From Edolisoma coerulescens (lineage: Eukaryota; Chordata; Aves; Passeriformes; Campephagidae): a stretch of DNA of 64,000 nucleotides. How positions within the stretch are numbered: the stretch's first letter is position 1; each line of letters begins with the position of its first letter. The position numbers were made by a program, and so were the translations under genes. The DNA lies in the NCBI GenBank assembly GCA_013397115.1, contig VWZW01001321.1, forward strand, positions 372,001-436,000, given 5' to 3'. This document shows, piece by piece, positions 38,401 to 52,689 of the stretch. The notes beneath the pieces were generated by a model. The model was not told where the DNA came from, made no database searches, and saw only the letters and a program-made list of their open reading frames with translations.

Positions 38401-40080
38401 AAAATAAAGGTGCTGTTTGACTGTGGGTCTGTGACTGATGTTAGACGTGATATAGAGTCCTTATGTCATTTGGGCTCTCACTACTGGAGCGAGATAACTT
38501 TGGAGTCTGTCCTTTAGATCCCTGGGCCATGCTTCCTTTGCATGAGGAGATTGCCTGTGGGTCTCCATATGCCTGTCTCCATGTTTTCGGAGTACAAGCA
38601 ATAATGTTTCACAGCTTGGAGGATCTGCAGGAGGTACACTGAATCAGCTTGATCTGTTTCACTGGCTTTAAACATTCATTACCTATTAAAATAGGTATTT
38701 ATGATATTATGAAATGTAGCTAATTTTCATCGCGCATGCTGGACAAAACCAAGCATCTGTGTTTGATTTGGTGAGATCAGATCGCTGACCTCCCTAACTC
38801 TGGTCTACAGTCATGCGTTCAGCATCTGTCTGAATTCTGTTATAATACTGTATCAGTGCTGTGTTAAAGTTGTTTCTTGTACGTGCTTCTCTATATACCC
38901 TTTTGTATGAAGAATGTTCTTTGTCACTGTAATGACAAAATTTTTTTTTGGGCTCTTTCTTACACTGGTAGTTAGGTGTAGGTAAGCGAAGTATATGATG
39001 TGCTGTTGCAATCAAAGCTTTGTGGCATAAATGCGATCTTATCTTGCTCCTTGATCAAAGGAAAGAACTTAATTGGTGCTCATCAAGGGCTAAGGCTTCT
39101 GCTAAGCAAGTGTTGGTACATGCTTCTGGGCTAATCATCCTGATGTCTCTGTCTTGGGTGTGCAAAATGAATGTTGCTTAGGTTGCCATCCTTTTATCAT
39201 TATGTTTCTTTATCTCACAGAGTCTTGTTTTAGCGAAATTAAGTTGGCTGGGTGAATGCTTTATTAAAAACTCTGCAATAAGCCCATTTTGTTATTAAAC
39301 AGAAGAGATCTTCTCTGGTACAGGTGCTTTTCAAGCCAGAAGAGAAGACTCCAGGTTTTGCAGAAGGCAGAACTCTGTACCTGAGCGGGTATCTTGGCAC
39401 TGCAGTGCTGAGGTGTGTGCTTGGCCACGGGGGTGGGGAGGGACAAGGGAACAAAAAGGGATGAAGACTTATTTCCCCTCCTCTGCCCCCCCCTTAATAG
39501 GACTTGCCCTTAGTAAGGAGGGCTCTAAGAACAAGTTCAGACATGCCTGAAGAATGTGGCACAAAAAGCATGCTTCGTGGATGGAGATATGCCCAGAGAG
39601 TATTGCAGAGGAAAAGTGGGAACCTAGTGAGATACAGATACCTGCTCTGATGTGAGACTTGTTTGTTTTTCTTCCCTCCCCGTCTGGTTCTAGTCAAGAT
39701 ATGTATTCACTGCTTCACTTGCATCCTTTGCAAGGTGCTGGATTCTGTTTGTATTCTGTCAATTTCACCAAACAGAATTATAGAAGTATTATGCAAAAGT
39801 TACACTTAGTAATTGTTGGCATTCCTAAGGCAAGCTGTAATGGAAACTTTGGAAGAAAGAGGAGACAAAAGATAAATGTGCTATAAATTCTGTATGTTTG
39901 TATTCTTTTTCATCAAAATTTGTAGTATTTCTTGTAGTATTTGGACATTGTTTTTACCAGAGGGTGTAATATTATACCTCTTGTGAAATATAATCCCTGT
40001 GTCAACATAAAAGCATTGTAGTTGTTTCCTTGTATTTCAAAACAGTTCATCTTTTCTCGTAACTATACCTACTTCACACT

Positions 40081-40199
40081 ATTTCAGACCATAACATTGG
40101 GTAAATAAATCTATTTGTGATTGAAACAAGGACTTGGAAATCAAACCTGCCAATAACATTTTTATATCTTGCTGGTTTTGGTTTTATCTCCTCATAACA
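40081..40199. repeat. 119-bp dispersed direct repeat, copy 1
   Basis: This block begins ATTTCAGACCATAACATTGG and ends CTCCTCATAACA. It is repeated 655 bp downstream at 40736-40854. I count five mismatches in 119 bp, all within the first 40 bp; the remaining roughly 80 bp are identical. The flanking sequences are unrelated. I do not recognise the family. It could be a local segmental copy or two copies of an unclassified repeat. Confidence 0.9.
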
Positions 40200-40735
40200 T
40201 GTTAGGCATCACTGCATTTAAAAAAAAACTGGTAAGAACATATTTTGCCCTCAGTTATCATTATAATTTAAGGATAGTCTTGGAGGAACATGTAATACTG
40301 GCATTTGACTGAGAATGAGTTTCATTGCTTATTTGTGAGGGTAAGTGTGGGTTTGATGCAGCAATGCCAAGGCTGGAGTGTTCAAATGGACTGAGAGGGG
40401 TGCTGTGCTTACACAGCAGGTACTCAATACCAGTGGGGGGGATCTATTTTTATGGTTGATCTTAAGATAGCTTCGTGCTAATTTAATATTTGGCTCCTTA
40501 CTGCTTTATGAGACTGTGTACCAGAGTGATGCTGACTGGTAGGATTCTGGCCAATTGTACTTTTATTCAGATTTTAAAACATCAAGAGAAGATGACTGAA
40601 GTAGAGCCTTGAGAAACAAAGCTGCTGGGAGCTGATGAAGTATTCTTTTGTTGCCTTATGCAATTCTTGTCTTAATTTAAACTTAACACACCATTATGAC
40701 AGTGTCCCTGGTGTACACGATTTTTATTTTATTCT

Positions 40736-40854
40736 ATTTCAGACAATAACATTGGATAAATAAATATGTATGTGATTGAAACAAGGACTTGGAAATCAAA
40801 CCTGCCAATAACATTTTTATATCTTGCTGGTTTTGGTTTTATCTCCTCATAACA
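40736..40854. repeat. 119-bp dispersed direct repeat, copy 2
   Basis: Same orientation as the copy at 40081-40199 and nearly identical to it. It begins ATTTCAGACAATAACATTGG and also ends CTCATAACA. It is preceded by T-rich sequence and followed by CCTCTTCTTAG. No obvious target-site duplication, terminal inverted repeat or poly(A) tail marks either copy, so a transposition mechanism is not evident. Confidence 0.9.
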
Positions 40855-43800
40855 CCTCTTCTTAGACCACATCATGGTGCCTAGGTTCTCAGCTAGTTAG
40901 CACCTTTGGTATATGAAATTATCTCTTCAAACAAGACAATTGACAGTTGGACAATCCCACTGGATGTGACCATGGTACCAGTACCAACAATGTATGCCAG
41001 CTTTGATTGTAGTAAGATTATTACCTTCTTCTGAAGGTGATGTATTTGGAGAGAAATTCCAGCTCTCAATAGAGTCAGTCCTGTGCTAGGTATGTCTGGA
41101 GACTTTTCTTGAGCTGCCCTTCATGGAAATGATAATTTCCAGGACTGTCAAGTTGTACGCACGCTTGCAGGTTTGCTCAGATTAATGTGGCTTGGTTGCT
41201 GCAGAATACTGAATGGACTATGCGGTTTCTAACACATGTATAATTGAGCATAATGCATGTAAATTTTATTGTCCAATATCATCCTCAATTTCCCAAGGGT
41301 TAAGAGAGCATTGATAGTTGGAAACTTAATTATCTTTTGTGGCTTTACTGAATTATATTTTACTCTTTAATATTCTTCCCTGTTGTTGTGTGTTCTCAAA
41401 AATGTGTTAACTTCTGAAAACTAATTTTCTGCTAAGATTGAAACTATTTTCATTCTGCCTACATTATCCCCCTAGCAGCTTTGCTAGCTGTGTATGCTTG
41501 GGCCCTTCTTTGAGATGCTTCTTGCACCTAGGAGTTATGCACTGCTTGGAAGTTGGACTAAAAAAATTGTGCTGTGTAACAAAAAAAAAAAAAGAGCCCA
41601 ATCCAAGTTTAGCTGTGAGAAAGAGGCAAATATTGCCTGACTTCCCTACAAATACTTGATGGTGCTTTGCAGTGGCTTAAAAGTATCAAGGGAGACTTGT
41701 TTGGAGCTTCAGCAGAGGGTCAGAAATATCTTGACACCACCCCACTAGGAAGGTAGAATATCTGCTCACACTCTTGCCTCTTCATCATCACAGAATATGA
41801 GGATGTCAGATGGAGTGGCTGAGGTACTTGTAGGACTCTTCCCTGCCCTCTCCTGTTCTACTTTTTGTCTAGGAAGGAGGTAGGTCTCCTCATCAGTTTA
41901 ATGGTATTTTGGACTTGTATATAATTCAGACAGAGCCCTTAGCTTTGTCACTGATGATCTTAAGATACCTTTGGTTTTGTTATGGTTGGGGTGTTGCACT
42001 TGAACTCTGAGGTCTCTGCTATTTTAGGAAGTAGCATCATAACTCGGGCTGAAAGATGTGAAATAATGAAAATGGGTCAGGCAGCTAATTGTTTCAAGCA
42101 ATTGCTTTAGATGTTTAAAGTGATTATAAGATTATGGAGAAGCTGAAAGATTTGGTGTTTGACTGCTCAGTTGATAAACCTTGTTTTTTGACCCAGTTGT
42201 GATGTGCTTTAAAATGCCTGTTGTATTGGGTGCCTCATGGCAGTACGTCCTGGTTCGTGGAAGGCACTCTGAAGGCTGTGTAAAATAATGCAAACAGTAA
42301 CTTTCAAGAAGATAGAATTCCTGATGGAAATATTGTGGGGTTTCTTGACGTGAAGTAGTGTATGCATCCAAGTAATGACAGCATCTCCTGGGAGAATCCA
42401 GTAGTGACTCCTGGGGATCTGTCCATGATGGAAAGAGGTATGCACCATCAGCATTTTTCTGTTAATGCCATGTCATTCAGCTTGTTAATGTCACTCAGCT
42501 TGTCATTCATCAGCAGGTGCTGATGGCTGGTGTTTCTCATGTGCCTGTGCTTATTCCTCCCTGGTGACTGTCAGGCTGTAAGGTGCTAGGCATCCGTGTT
42601 TCATAACCGTGTAGGAGGTTGTCATCCGAAAGCTTGGCTATCTGGCAGCCGCATCAGCTGTTGCCTTGCAGCAGGCTGCTCCCTGACTGGCTCATGGGTG
42701 GAACAGTAATCACAGTGTTTGCAAGGGTGCACACACAAAGGAGAGGCAGATGTGAGTAATGGACCCTGCTGCAATCAGCCAAAACAGTTCCACATGGTGC
42801 TGCGAGAAGGCAGCCAAAGCAGATTAAAGGGATCACCCCATTTCTTCTTGAGAGACAAGAGGCAGGCAGTTTTGCAATGTTTCTTTTTGTTTCCACTGTG
42901 GGAACAGGCAAGAGAGTGTTAATTGCCTGAGTTCAAGAAAAGGAGCTCTTGTGACTAATGAACTTCTCCTTCAACCACAAAAGCCTTGTAACTTTTAAAA
43001 GACAAGCTCTTAATTGTGTGGTGGCCGTAGGGTGGGAGGGGCTGTTGCTTCGTATTAAGCACATCAAGTTATCAGGCACGCAGGGTTCATGTGCTAGACA
43101 CACAAACAAGTAATGTAGAGTGTACTGTTGCTGCTTTTGGAAAATGAAATAACTTTGTGCTTGACCTGTTGAAGGATGGTATTTGTTTTTAGGGCCAGCA
43201 AAGACCAATAATGAGTATAAAATTATTCTTGCTGCAAAGTTGTTGACTTATTTTCCTCATGGAAGGGCCATAACCTATTACAGCTGACTAGGTATGGAAG
43301 CAGTCACCTTAGGAGGCATGCTTTGAAGAGGGCAGTGCTTTTGTGTTGCCTGCAGTCATTGTGTAAATGCTGTGATTAATATTAATATTGCATGTGACTG
43401 AATTCTGTGCTTGTACTTGCTTTCATTTTATTCCTTTGGAAGTGTAATCCTCTGTGCTGCTGTAAAGTTCTTTGCAACAATAAACCAGATGGGCAGAGGC
43501 TTGGTGATGAGATGTATATATGGGCTGATGGAAGCCCAGCTGTGGATAAAATGGACTGAAGGTTGATTTTTGCCTCCAGGTGGGATGGGTTGTTTGTTTT
43601 TCAAGTTGAGTTTTGCTTTGCCAGGAAGTTTTGTCATGCAGTCATCTCTAAAGGCTTCCCTTGCTGGGAGTTTTGGCATGGAGGTAGTGGTCTGGCCTGT
43701 CCTCTCTATCCATAAGCTCTCCAGGCCTGAGCAGTTTACCCTCTAGGAACAGGGACTGAGTAACTGCTATTAGCTCTGGCTTGCAAGTAAATACATGTTT

Positions 43801-46800
43801 TTGGTTTCTGTGGCTCTCCTTCCAGCATCTTTTCAGCAGGATTAGTGTGTATGTGTGAGATGGGTTACGGCAGTTGAAGTTCAGTGTCTGCAGACCAAGG
43901 GTTGATGACAGTTTTATATCTCTTAGAATTGAAAACATTGGGGTAAAATAAATGTCTGTCCTATTTCACGTGAATGGGATGGGATATCTAGAGAGAGTAA
44001 CTTTGGGATAAGAAGACTTCCATGTTGCCCTGTTTATTATATGCTTGTAATGTTCTCCTGTGGGTTGCTTGCTTTTGAGATACTGCTACTTCTGTCAATT
44101 TGAAATAAACATTAAGAGAGGAAAATAATGCAAAGAAATTTTTGCGCTTGCTGCAGTTGAAGCAGTGTGACCGTCTAAAGGTCAGTTAAATGGTCTCTTT
44201 GGGGTGAATGTCTACAGTGAAAACTTTCAGTAGTAATTTCTCATCAACTTTCCTCTCATGGCTGCACTTCCCTTTATTCCTTGTATTTTCCTGTTAATGT
44301 GATCTTTCCTAGATGACATTCTGTCACACTGGTCTTACTTGGGTAACTTGTCACTTACTTGACATAACTTACTACTCTCCTGGCTGTTTTACAACAGTTT
44401 TCAGAGGTATTTGGACTTTATTTTCCCCCTCAGTAAAGAAGATGCTTGTAGATGTGACAAAAGGCAGCAAGCATTTTTTAAAAAAATTAATTGTGTTAAC
44501 CCTTGTATAGGGAGCCTTCATTCTTTTCCAGCTAATGCTAAGCAGAAGACAGGAGTGCTTGGTGGCTTCTGTGATGACAGTTTGCAAATAAGTTGTTCAC
44601 AGTTTTCTGCTTCTGGGTCTCTATTACTGGTGCAGAGGGCACTGCTGGAGCTGGTGGGTTTCCTGGAAGTTTTAGTAGAGAGAACACGGGGAAGGTGTCA
44701 CTCTCTCAGCAGCAGTCTCGGTTTGGGGATGTGAAGCCAAGACTGTGTAAACAGAGATTAATGTGTGAGACACTTTCTTTGCTGTTTCAATAACTTCTAA
44801 ATATCACTAATGCCTCTAATTTAGAAAATAAACCCTCCTCCTTCCTCCTCCACCCCCCCCTTCTCTTCCTTTCCCCCACCATTCCCAACCTTGTGTAAGA
44901 CCTAATGATTAACTCGGGTGTAAATAAGGTCACTACAGTGCCTGTACGAGAAGAATAAAGAGTGATCAAACAAGCTTCCATAAATCACCGTCTTAAAAGT
45001 CCATCTCCATAAAGTTAACAAATAGGGGCACTCTCAGGGGTTAAAGAGGATCAGCCTGGTCGCAGGTTCTGTTGCAAAGTACCACACCTAAGTATTACTT
45101 CTGAATTTGTTTCCAAGCACTTACTTTGGGCACAGTGAGCAATTTCTTACGATTTGGAAGTTTGGAAAGTCAATCACTGCCTGGAGATTGCTACACAGTA
45201 CTGACCATGTGGCAAATTGATTTGCACAAGTACGATCTGAGGACTCGAAGAGGTTGTTTGATCTCTTTATGTAGCTTGGAAATAAGGCTCTGTAATATGT
45301 GAGGTACAGTATGCATCCAGGAGAGAGGCTGCTCAGACAACTTGAAGTTGGTCAGAACAAACAAATAACTGCATTTATTTAAAACTTTTGATATTTCTAG
45401 ATTGGATGTAATATCTTTTTATTAATGGGCAAATGTCTGCTTCTAAGTTTTCGTGCCTTCCAGTTTCAAACAGCCCTTATACCCATCAGATGACATTTTA
45501 AAAAACAACTTAAGTAAAGTGGAGAGGATAAAGTGTCTAAGCTTCTTCCAAATCAGTATTTCAGGGACCAGAAAAGCGTTGAAAATTTTACAGTGCTCAT
45601 GAAACATAACTTAATTCATCTTTCTACCTCATTCTTCAAGTATAATGTTAGTCACAGCTATACAAGACACTCAGTTTCACACAAAACCTTGTGATTAATG
45701 CTTCTCATTACTTGTATTCTTGGTACTGATTTGCCAAAAAATCTGAGCACTAAGAGGGTGCTTGATTTTTTTTCTTTAGACTTAATGCTCTTTGTAATGT
45801 AAGTGGAGCTGTAAGTAAAAGAAAAATAAGAAAATATTGAGATGACTCTAGAAATAGAAATTGAGGAAGGGAGCATATTGCATTTAAAAAACAGGTGTAA
45901 AAATTATTGCCACCATTGTTTCTGGGACAGCATTTGCATCTGTGTGTTCTGGCCTGTTTTGCACCTGTTTAATGCAGCAGGAGGACAGTAGGTTATTTTT
46001 GGTGTTTAAAGTAATGTTACAGGTTCAGCATCAGGGCCTTATTGTGTAAGATTGCATGCACGTACACATGTAGTGTGCTCCCAAAGGACCGAATTGTGTC
46101 AGACATTAAGAATGCAAACCATTTATGGGATTTTCATCCCTTCATGCATCTGTTTTGCAAATACAGAACTCAAAGCTTTAAGGGGAGATTGTCCACTTAA
46201 TAATAGTCATTTTTAGGATGAAGGAGAAATATGGTGCTTACAAGGTGGATCAGCCACTGGATTAACATATTTTCTCCATGAATGTCTTGAGGGTTTTAGG
46301 AGGTATCTACCTGGTTGTGCCTCTTGTAAGAGTTTCCTTTATCTACCAGTTCCTGTCCTTTCAACTATAGAATTTGTGTTAACTGACGCAAGCATGGGAA
46401 TGATGATTTTTTTAAAAAAAATTATTAATTAGTTTGGTATGAAAGCGATCCCTAACAAAAAAAGTTAACCTACAGAGAAGATAATATTTTGCTAAAACAA
46501 GCTCTAAATGTAACATTGTTCTTAAAATAAGAAAAACCTAACAAAAAGCTGACACAAAATCATAGCAAGCAAAAAAACTCCCACCCAACTGTATAGTGGC
46601 ACAGAAAAATCTCAGTATGAGGAAAAATTGATTATTCATAAGAATTCAGTGATGCCATGTAGACAAAGAGAATAGTTAAATGCATGAAAATAATGAACTG
46701 AAGAAGCTGCTTTGAAGTGTCAGTAGGTGAAAGATAATACAAGTGGAAATACAGGTGACTGTTCTACTGAGGTTAACTCTCTGTGAAGCAGAAACACTTC

Positions 46801-47944
46801 CTCTTTTAAACACCTTTGAATTTTTGACACCTTGAAGTTTCATTTTGTGATGGTGCTGGTGTACACTGCATGTTACTGTGAATGCATTAACATTACAGTT
46901 GAAATTCCAAGACTTTTATAAGGGAAAAGGCTCATTAAGTTATCTGTGATTGTTCCTGTGTCTGTTGTGTTGTTGTGAAAATTGTTTGAATTCGACTGTG
47001 AATTACTTTATAGTAATAATGAAGTTAAGTAAACTGGAAAAGTACAAGGGTAGGGAGCTGCCTTTTTGTAAGTTTAACTTCATATGTCTGCTGCTTGGAT
47101 AACTGGATTAAGGAGATGTGAGGGTTGGAGTGAAATCTGCCAAAGGACATACCCCTTTGTAAGAAGTTTAATGGGTTTTTTTCACATTTTATATGTATTA
47201 TGTCATATATTATACAAAATGATGGTAATAACATCTGGGTCCCAGAAGACCAGTCTGACCAGCAACCTGGGGCATTGATGTGAGACAGCATAGCCAGTTT
47301 CGAACACTTGGGCAGTAAATGCACTTGGTGTGTTTTGAATATTTTGTATCTTGGGATATGGTGAGAGCAGTGTCATGCAGGAAGGACTTCATTGTTATGT
47401 CATGTATTGACACTGCTGAGAGCTTCTCCACCTCCGTTATGTGTTGTGCTCTCCAGACAAATGTTTAGAGGGTCAAATAGAATTGTCCAGCTAACCAGTC
47501 TGTATAGGACCATGTATTAATGGCCAAGCTGTGCAACCCTCTGTCCCACACCACACTGTATTCCTCACTGTCCTCTCTTTTGTGGCATTCACTGTCTTTT
47601 GTCCAATGCCCTATCAATTATTAAAGAGCCTTATATTCCTTAAATCCATGGTGCCAAATGCAGTCCTGCAGCTGGCTCCCCCCTGTATGGCACCTATATT
47701 TCCCCAGACCTATGCCTGAACCTGTGCCTTGCATGGTGTCATTTGCTGCCAGGTGGTACACTAGTGTATCAGGGATGGGGAATGTTGATCCAGCCTGCTG
47801 TCTGCGGTGTTTCTCTGGTGCCCTGGCACGCCTCCAGAATATGCTCAGATACAGCCAGAGCACATTGGGACCCCCTCATCGCCTGTGGTTTTCCTCACTT
47901 TTGCTATGGAGCTGGAAGGTTTTCTGCAAGGGGCAGGTAGTATG

Positions 47945-48020
47945 GTGCAGGTGTAGGGAGTTTGGATCAGAAAACCCCACTGTGGTGCCTTCCAACTTTA
48001 CCCATTCTGTGAATCAGAGG
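47945..48020 (+). mobile_element. Probable old CR1 LINE 3'-end remnant, sense
   Basis: The stretch around TTTGGATCAGAAAACCCCAC, then GTGCCTTCCAAC and CCATTCTGTGAATC, follows the order of the CR1 3' terminus (TTGGA..AGATGATC, CCCTTCCAAC, CCATTCTATGATTC). Divergence is high. The preceding 47740-47945 could be an extension of the same element, but I cannot show it. Confidence 0.55.
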
Positions 48021-51000
48021 TGAGAAAGAAGTGGACCGGGGTGTTGGAGAGAGGAGTGAGACAGATAATGGGAAGAACGAGACTAAAGAGGTGGTCTCAG
48101 CCATATATCATGAATTACAGACTGAGTCCAAATTCCATAATTTGCACAGCTTCTAGAGTTTTTGCCTCTGGAGACTGAAACAATTTCCTATTCCTGCTAT
48201 GGATTAAGCTGCAATATGTATTTCACTTGAACAATAAAACAAAATTAAACTGTGTCCCTTAAAAAAAAAAAAATCTGGTTCTTGTAATCTTGTGAATGAC
48301 TCCACAGCTAACATTGGAACTATTTTATGTTCTGTGCTATTATATTTGTGTAAGCAAAATGGTAGTGTTTTAAAGACTTGTTTTGAATAAAAATTCTCCT
48401 GTAAAATGTGTGTGTTAGGATAGTGGTATAAAAAAGAAACCACACAACAAATTCAGCATAGTTGTGTGAGCTGGAAAATTCTGGGAAATGTATTTCCTCT
48501 GCGGTTGCATTGATTTAATGAAAACATCTGTATCTGCTAGTAGCAGCAGTAAGATTTCTTTCGGGCTTCTCTTTGGAGCTGTTAATGGGTGTGAGGAAAT
48601 ACATGTCCCTAAGTGGGGTCTGCAGCCAGTCTAGTGAGGAGCGTGGGGGGGGTCTCACGATGCATGAGTCGGGTCTCAGAGGAGCTCTCCTGGCCATAGT
48701 TGTGCCATTTTCTGCTGTTTGTCCCCCACCCCCTGCATCTTTCTGCCCTTGTGTTTTGCAGTAATTCCACAGCAGAGATGGCAGACTGGGTTGTGTCTTC
48801 CTATGTCTTTTTCCAATTTTCAGCCCATTATTCTGGCTGAAGCTGCTGCTGCTGGTGCTGGGCTTCTAAAGTGCTCTTGCAGTAGTTGAGGCCCAGGCAT
48901 CTGCGTGGCTTGTCTTCTGCTTGCCAGATGTTGATGTTAAGTGGCTGGGACGAATCTCTCTGGTGGTGTGGGGGAGCTTTGCCTCAGTTTTCGGTAAAAG
49001 AGAGTGGACAGTAACCAACTGTACATCTCTTTGTGGCATCTGGGATCCGATGAATGTTTTGAGGTCGTGTTGTCCTGCCTGCTTACTAAGAGAGTGAGTC
49101 AGAGTGCTGAGCCTGAAGCTGAAATGGCAATTGTTCTCCCATCCCCTTCTGTTGCCCCCTAGCTGCGGAAGGGACAAGTGCTGTGGTATGCCCACGGGTG
49201 CTTCATCCCGTGTGCTCTGTACAGGAGGGAGCACATGGTGAAGGGGATTGATTCCCTATAAAGCCTAGCGCTGTGTGAAGGAAGGACAAAGGTCTTGTGT
49301 GTAGATTTTTCTCAACTGCAGCTTTCAATGGCCAGATACCACTATGCTTTCATTCTTGCCAACACCCTGCTGTGCCTAGGCAAAGCTGTTATTTGCATGA
49401 ATGAAACAAAACAATTTTTTCAATGAACAGATCTACCGTGCCTCAGATGTTGCAAACTCCTGTTTGAGTACAATCTAAAATGTCTTGGCCAGCATGTCTT
49501 AAAGTGTACTTAGTGTGAAGAAAAGCCTAGTGGGCTGAGAAAAATGAATACTGGAATCATCTGGTTTTCTCCACTTTTTGATTTTGATTTTACCACTTGC
49601 TTTTGTTTTCTTCTGGAGAACGACTTAGTGGTTCTTTGAGTTGTTGGGAAACAACTTGTGGGTATCCAAGAGGAGTGGGGTTTTCAAACCCAGGGTGGAA
49701 CAGATTCCCCACATTGAAACTTTGGTGAAAGTTTCTTTGTCAGAATTTTGACACAGGATGATGTGAGGATGATGTGTTGTGTCATTAACAGTCTACAGGA
49801 CGTATTAATATATTCTGATGTATGTGGAACTGTTCTACACTCAGTGTGTGAATGGAATTAATGAAGCTGCTGTATGCTGGTGTAGTAAAGTTACTAACTT
49901 CTGGTGATGCCCTGTTTAAGCAAAATCTTTTGATTTGTCACCATATCAGTTGCAAACCACCATTTTTTAGGGTGTAGGAAGAAGCTGGCATTATTTTAAG
50001 TCCTGTTGCATCTCTCTCAGTACAGGTATTTGGTTGTCTTTCTTGCCTCACATAATGTATGCAACTTTAAAGTCACACTGAGTGATTATCCTTCTACTGT
50101 GCTAAAAGCTCTGTATTTGGTGATGCTGTCAGTCATGTCTTCACCAGCAAAATTATTTTATTTGTTGTGACAACCCTAGGTTATGTTCACTGGGCATGAT
50201 GGCTATCAAAAGAGTTTGCCTGAATTAGTTCAAGAACAATCTTTTTTATTTAAAACCCCCTTGTTTTTTATTAAAATGTGCATTATTTTTCTGCTATTGT
50301 AGTAGTCTACTACAATATGCTGTGCCAATCTCTGTAGGTTTAAAATATTTTTTTGGGGGGGTATAAGTTGGTTGCTAGATGTAAAGCATTAGGGTGAGAA
50401 AGAATAACAAGATCTGGGTCATGCTGGGTGAGGTGTTGCTGTGTCAGTTGAGAGCCATTTTAAACCCATTTATCTACCACTATTTTAAATGCAACCAGCA
50501 GACAAATAGGCACACCTTAGCATGTATTGGTATATTAAGAAAAAGAGATATTTTCTTGTTTCTGTTTGGAGTTTATAGCAGTTCTTAATTGATACCGGAA
50601 CAACAAATGTTGACTAAATGAAAGTGCCTCATTACAGTTACAGCATACTGCCATTTTATTTGGTTCATGTTGCCTTGCTTGTGCTGTACCCAGCAGATGA
50701 ATACAAGTTGCACCTTGCCACAAGTAGGATATTGTTTTTACTGTGAAGTGGGGGAGGATGTTGTCGGAAGTGTCCCTGAAGACATCCTGTGGCATTAGCT
50801 AGGAAGCTATTTGGGCTTGTCTGCCTAAAGCAGGTGTGTTTTCTATTTTAATGATGTGTTTGCATGCATTTGCTGAGTGTTGGCTTTCATTGCATGTTCT
50901 GTTGAAACCAAGAGTGCCAGGTCTGTCTGCACAGAGCATATGGATATGCTCTGCTTCCATCTCATTCATGTAATGTGCCAAACAAAATCTGGTAAAGCAT

Positions 51001-52689
51001 GGAAAGATTGATTTTGCAAAACGTGGTTGGTCAGTGAGTGATTCAGTTGATTCTTAAAAGAGAAAACCAAAGCATGAGTGTTGCTTTGTGTGAAGCTACT
51101 GCATCACATGGAACTTAATCCCTGATGCATACAGAGAACATACACCAAGGTCAGCAGGAAAAAATAGTGTGCATCGGTTTTCTTGTTTTCTCATCCTTCG
51201 TCTTTCTCTGATCAGCAGTCCTTTTTCTGGTGGCGGCTGGGATTAGCAAAGAGTTACAGCTGAAATGCTGGCAGCAAGACATCTTGCTGCTGGGTGTTTG
51301 AATATGAACCCTTGTTTGTGGTTCCTGTTCTTCTTTCTTGGAAACCCCTTTTTTCCCAGGATGAGTATTTGGGGTAGCACTGTGGAGTCTGGCTGCCTGG
51401 GGCCGGGTGGTAACTCCTGAACAAGGGGGTGTTTCATCTCTTCCCTCTCTCTCCCAGATGAGTCAAAATTTCGTCCCTAGAAGCCAAGTGATACTTAATG
51501 GCTGAATATTCACAGATGAGTCAGTCTCATAGGGAAGCGGGTGATTCCAGTGTGTGTGATGGCACCAAAGCCACACGGGATTGTGGCCTAGGACCCCACA
51601 GCTTTGCACAGATATCCAGTCCAGTTCTGCTGGTGAAAAACATGACTGCATTTGTATTCTGATACCTGCCTTCAAACTGGTAGGAATGTAATAAACAGAT
51701 TTTTGGGGGCTTTTTTGGTTCCTGGTATAGCCTACTTTTCATTTCCAGGGGAATGCCTTGTCAAGTTGGAAAAGCCTTTAGTTTCTTTCTCTCTCGTTCT
51801 GGCACAGTGATCTATTTGTCAGTGTAATGAAGTGTGTTTGACCTACTGTCTTCATGCTTGTATCTCTTTTATAAAAAGACTTTTTTGGTTAAACCTGTAT
51901 GATGTTATGCTGTACCAGGCTGTGTTCTGGTTATTTTTTTTCCCTTTTCCTTTTTTTTTTAGATACATGACATGATATCACAACTCACTTTTCTGTAATA
52001 TTACATTTCAATTTTGCCTTTAATTTGAAGTCTTAAAGCTATGTCATAATAAAAACCCCCCTATGGAAAAGGGTAGAAATAAGTTTCTCTTTCCCCACCC
52101 CCATTTTTTAAAATGAATTATCTGAAAAGGGGCTGTTAAAAAGAAAGAAAAGTCAACTCCACTTTGAGTTGAAATTTTGGAATTAAATACCATTAACTTC
52201 TCAACTATTACAGAATTGCCTTTACCACTGTTTATTCTATGCTACTGTTTCTCCATTCTCAAGTCTCTTTTTGGAGTTCTGATGCAAGTTCACTCATTGT
52301 CAACCAAAGGTACAATTTATAAATTAATTCACTCTAGCGATTTTCCATTTGATGTTAATATCTCAAGCTGGATTACTAAACCAATGAAAGCAGCTGTGTG
52401 ATTCATGTGATTTGCCATGATCTGTTTCCTAGTATTACTAGGGTCTGTTTTTTGCTGTATTTTTTTAACCAGTCTGTAAAAGCTTTGGTTCTATTGTTGG
52501 CTTTAATTGATATCGCAGTTCAGTATTAGTGTATAGCTTTTTCTTCTTCCCTCCTACCTCCCCAACTCCAGTTATTCTATATAGAGTTTTGCCTTTTTGG
52601 GAAAATCTTGTCACTGTTAAAGAAAGTATTAAAACCAAGAGTAGCTTTCACTAGTGAAGAGAGACAGTTTTCTTAAGTCTTAGAATAGG

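Noticed and set aside
44841..44880. Pyrimidine-rich CCTCC tract as a functional element
   Set aside because: It is a low-complexity CT-rich stretch of a type common in introns, with no exon following it.
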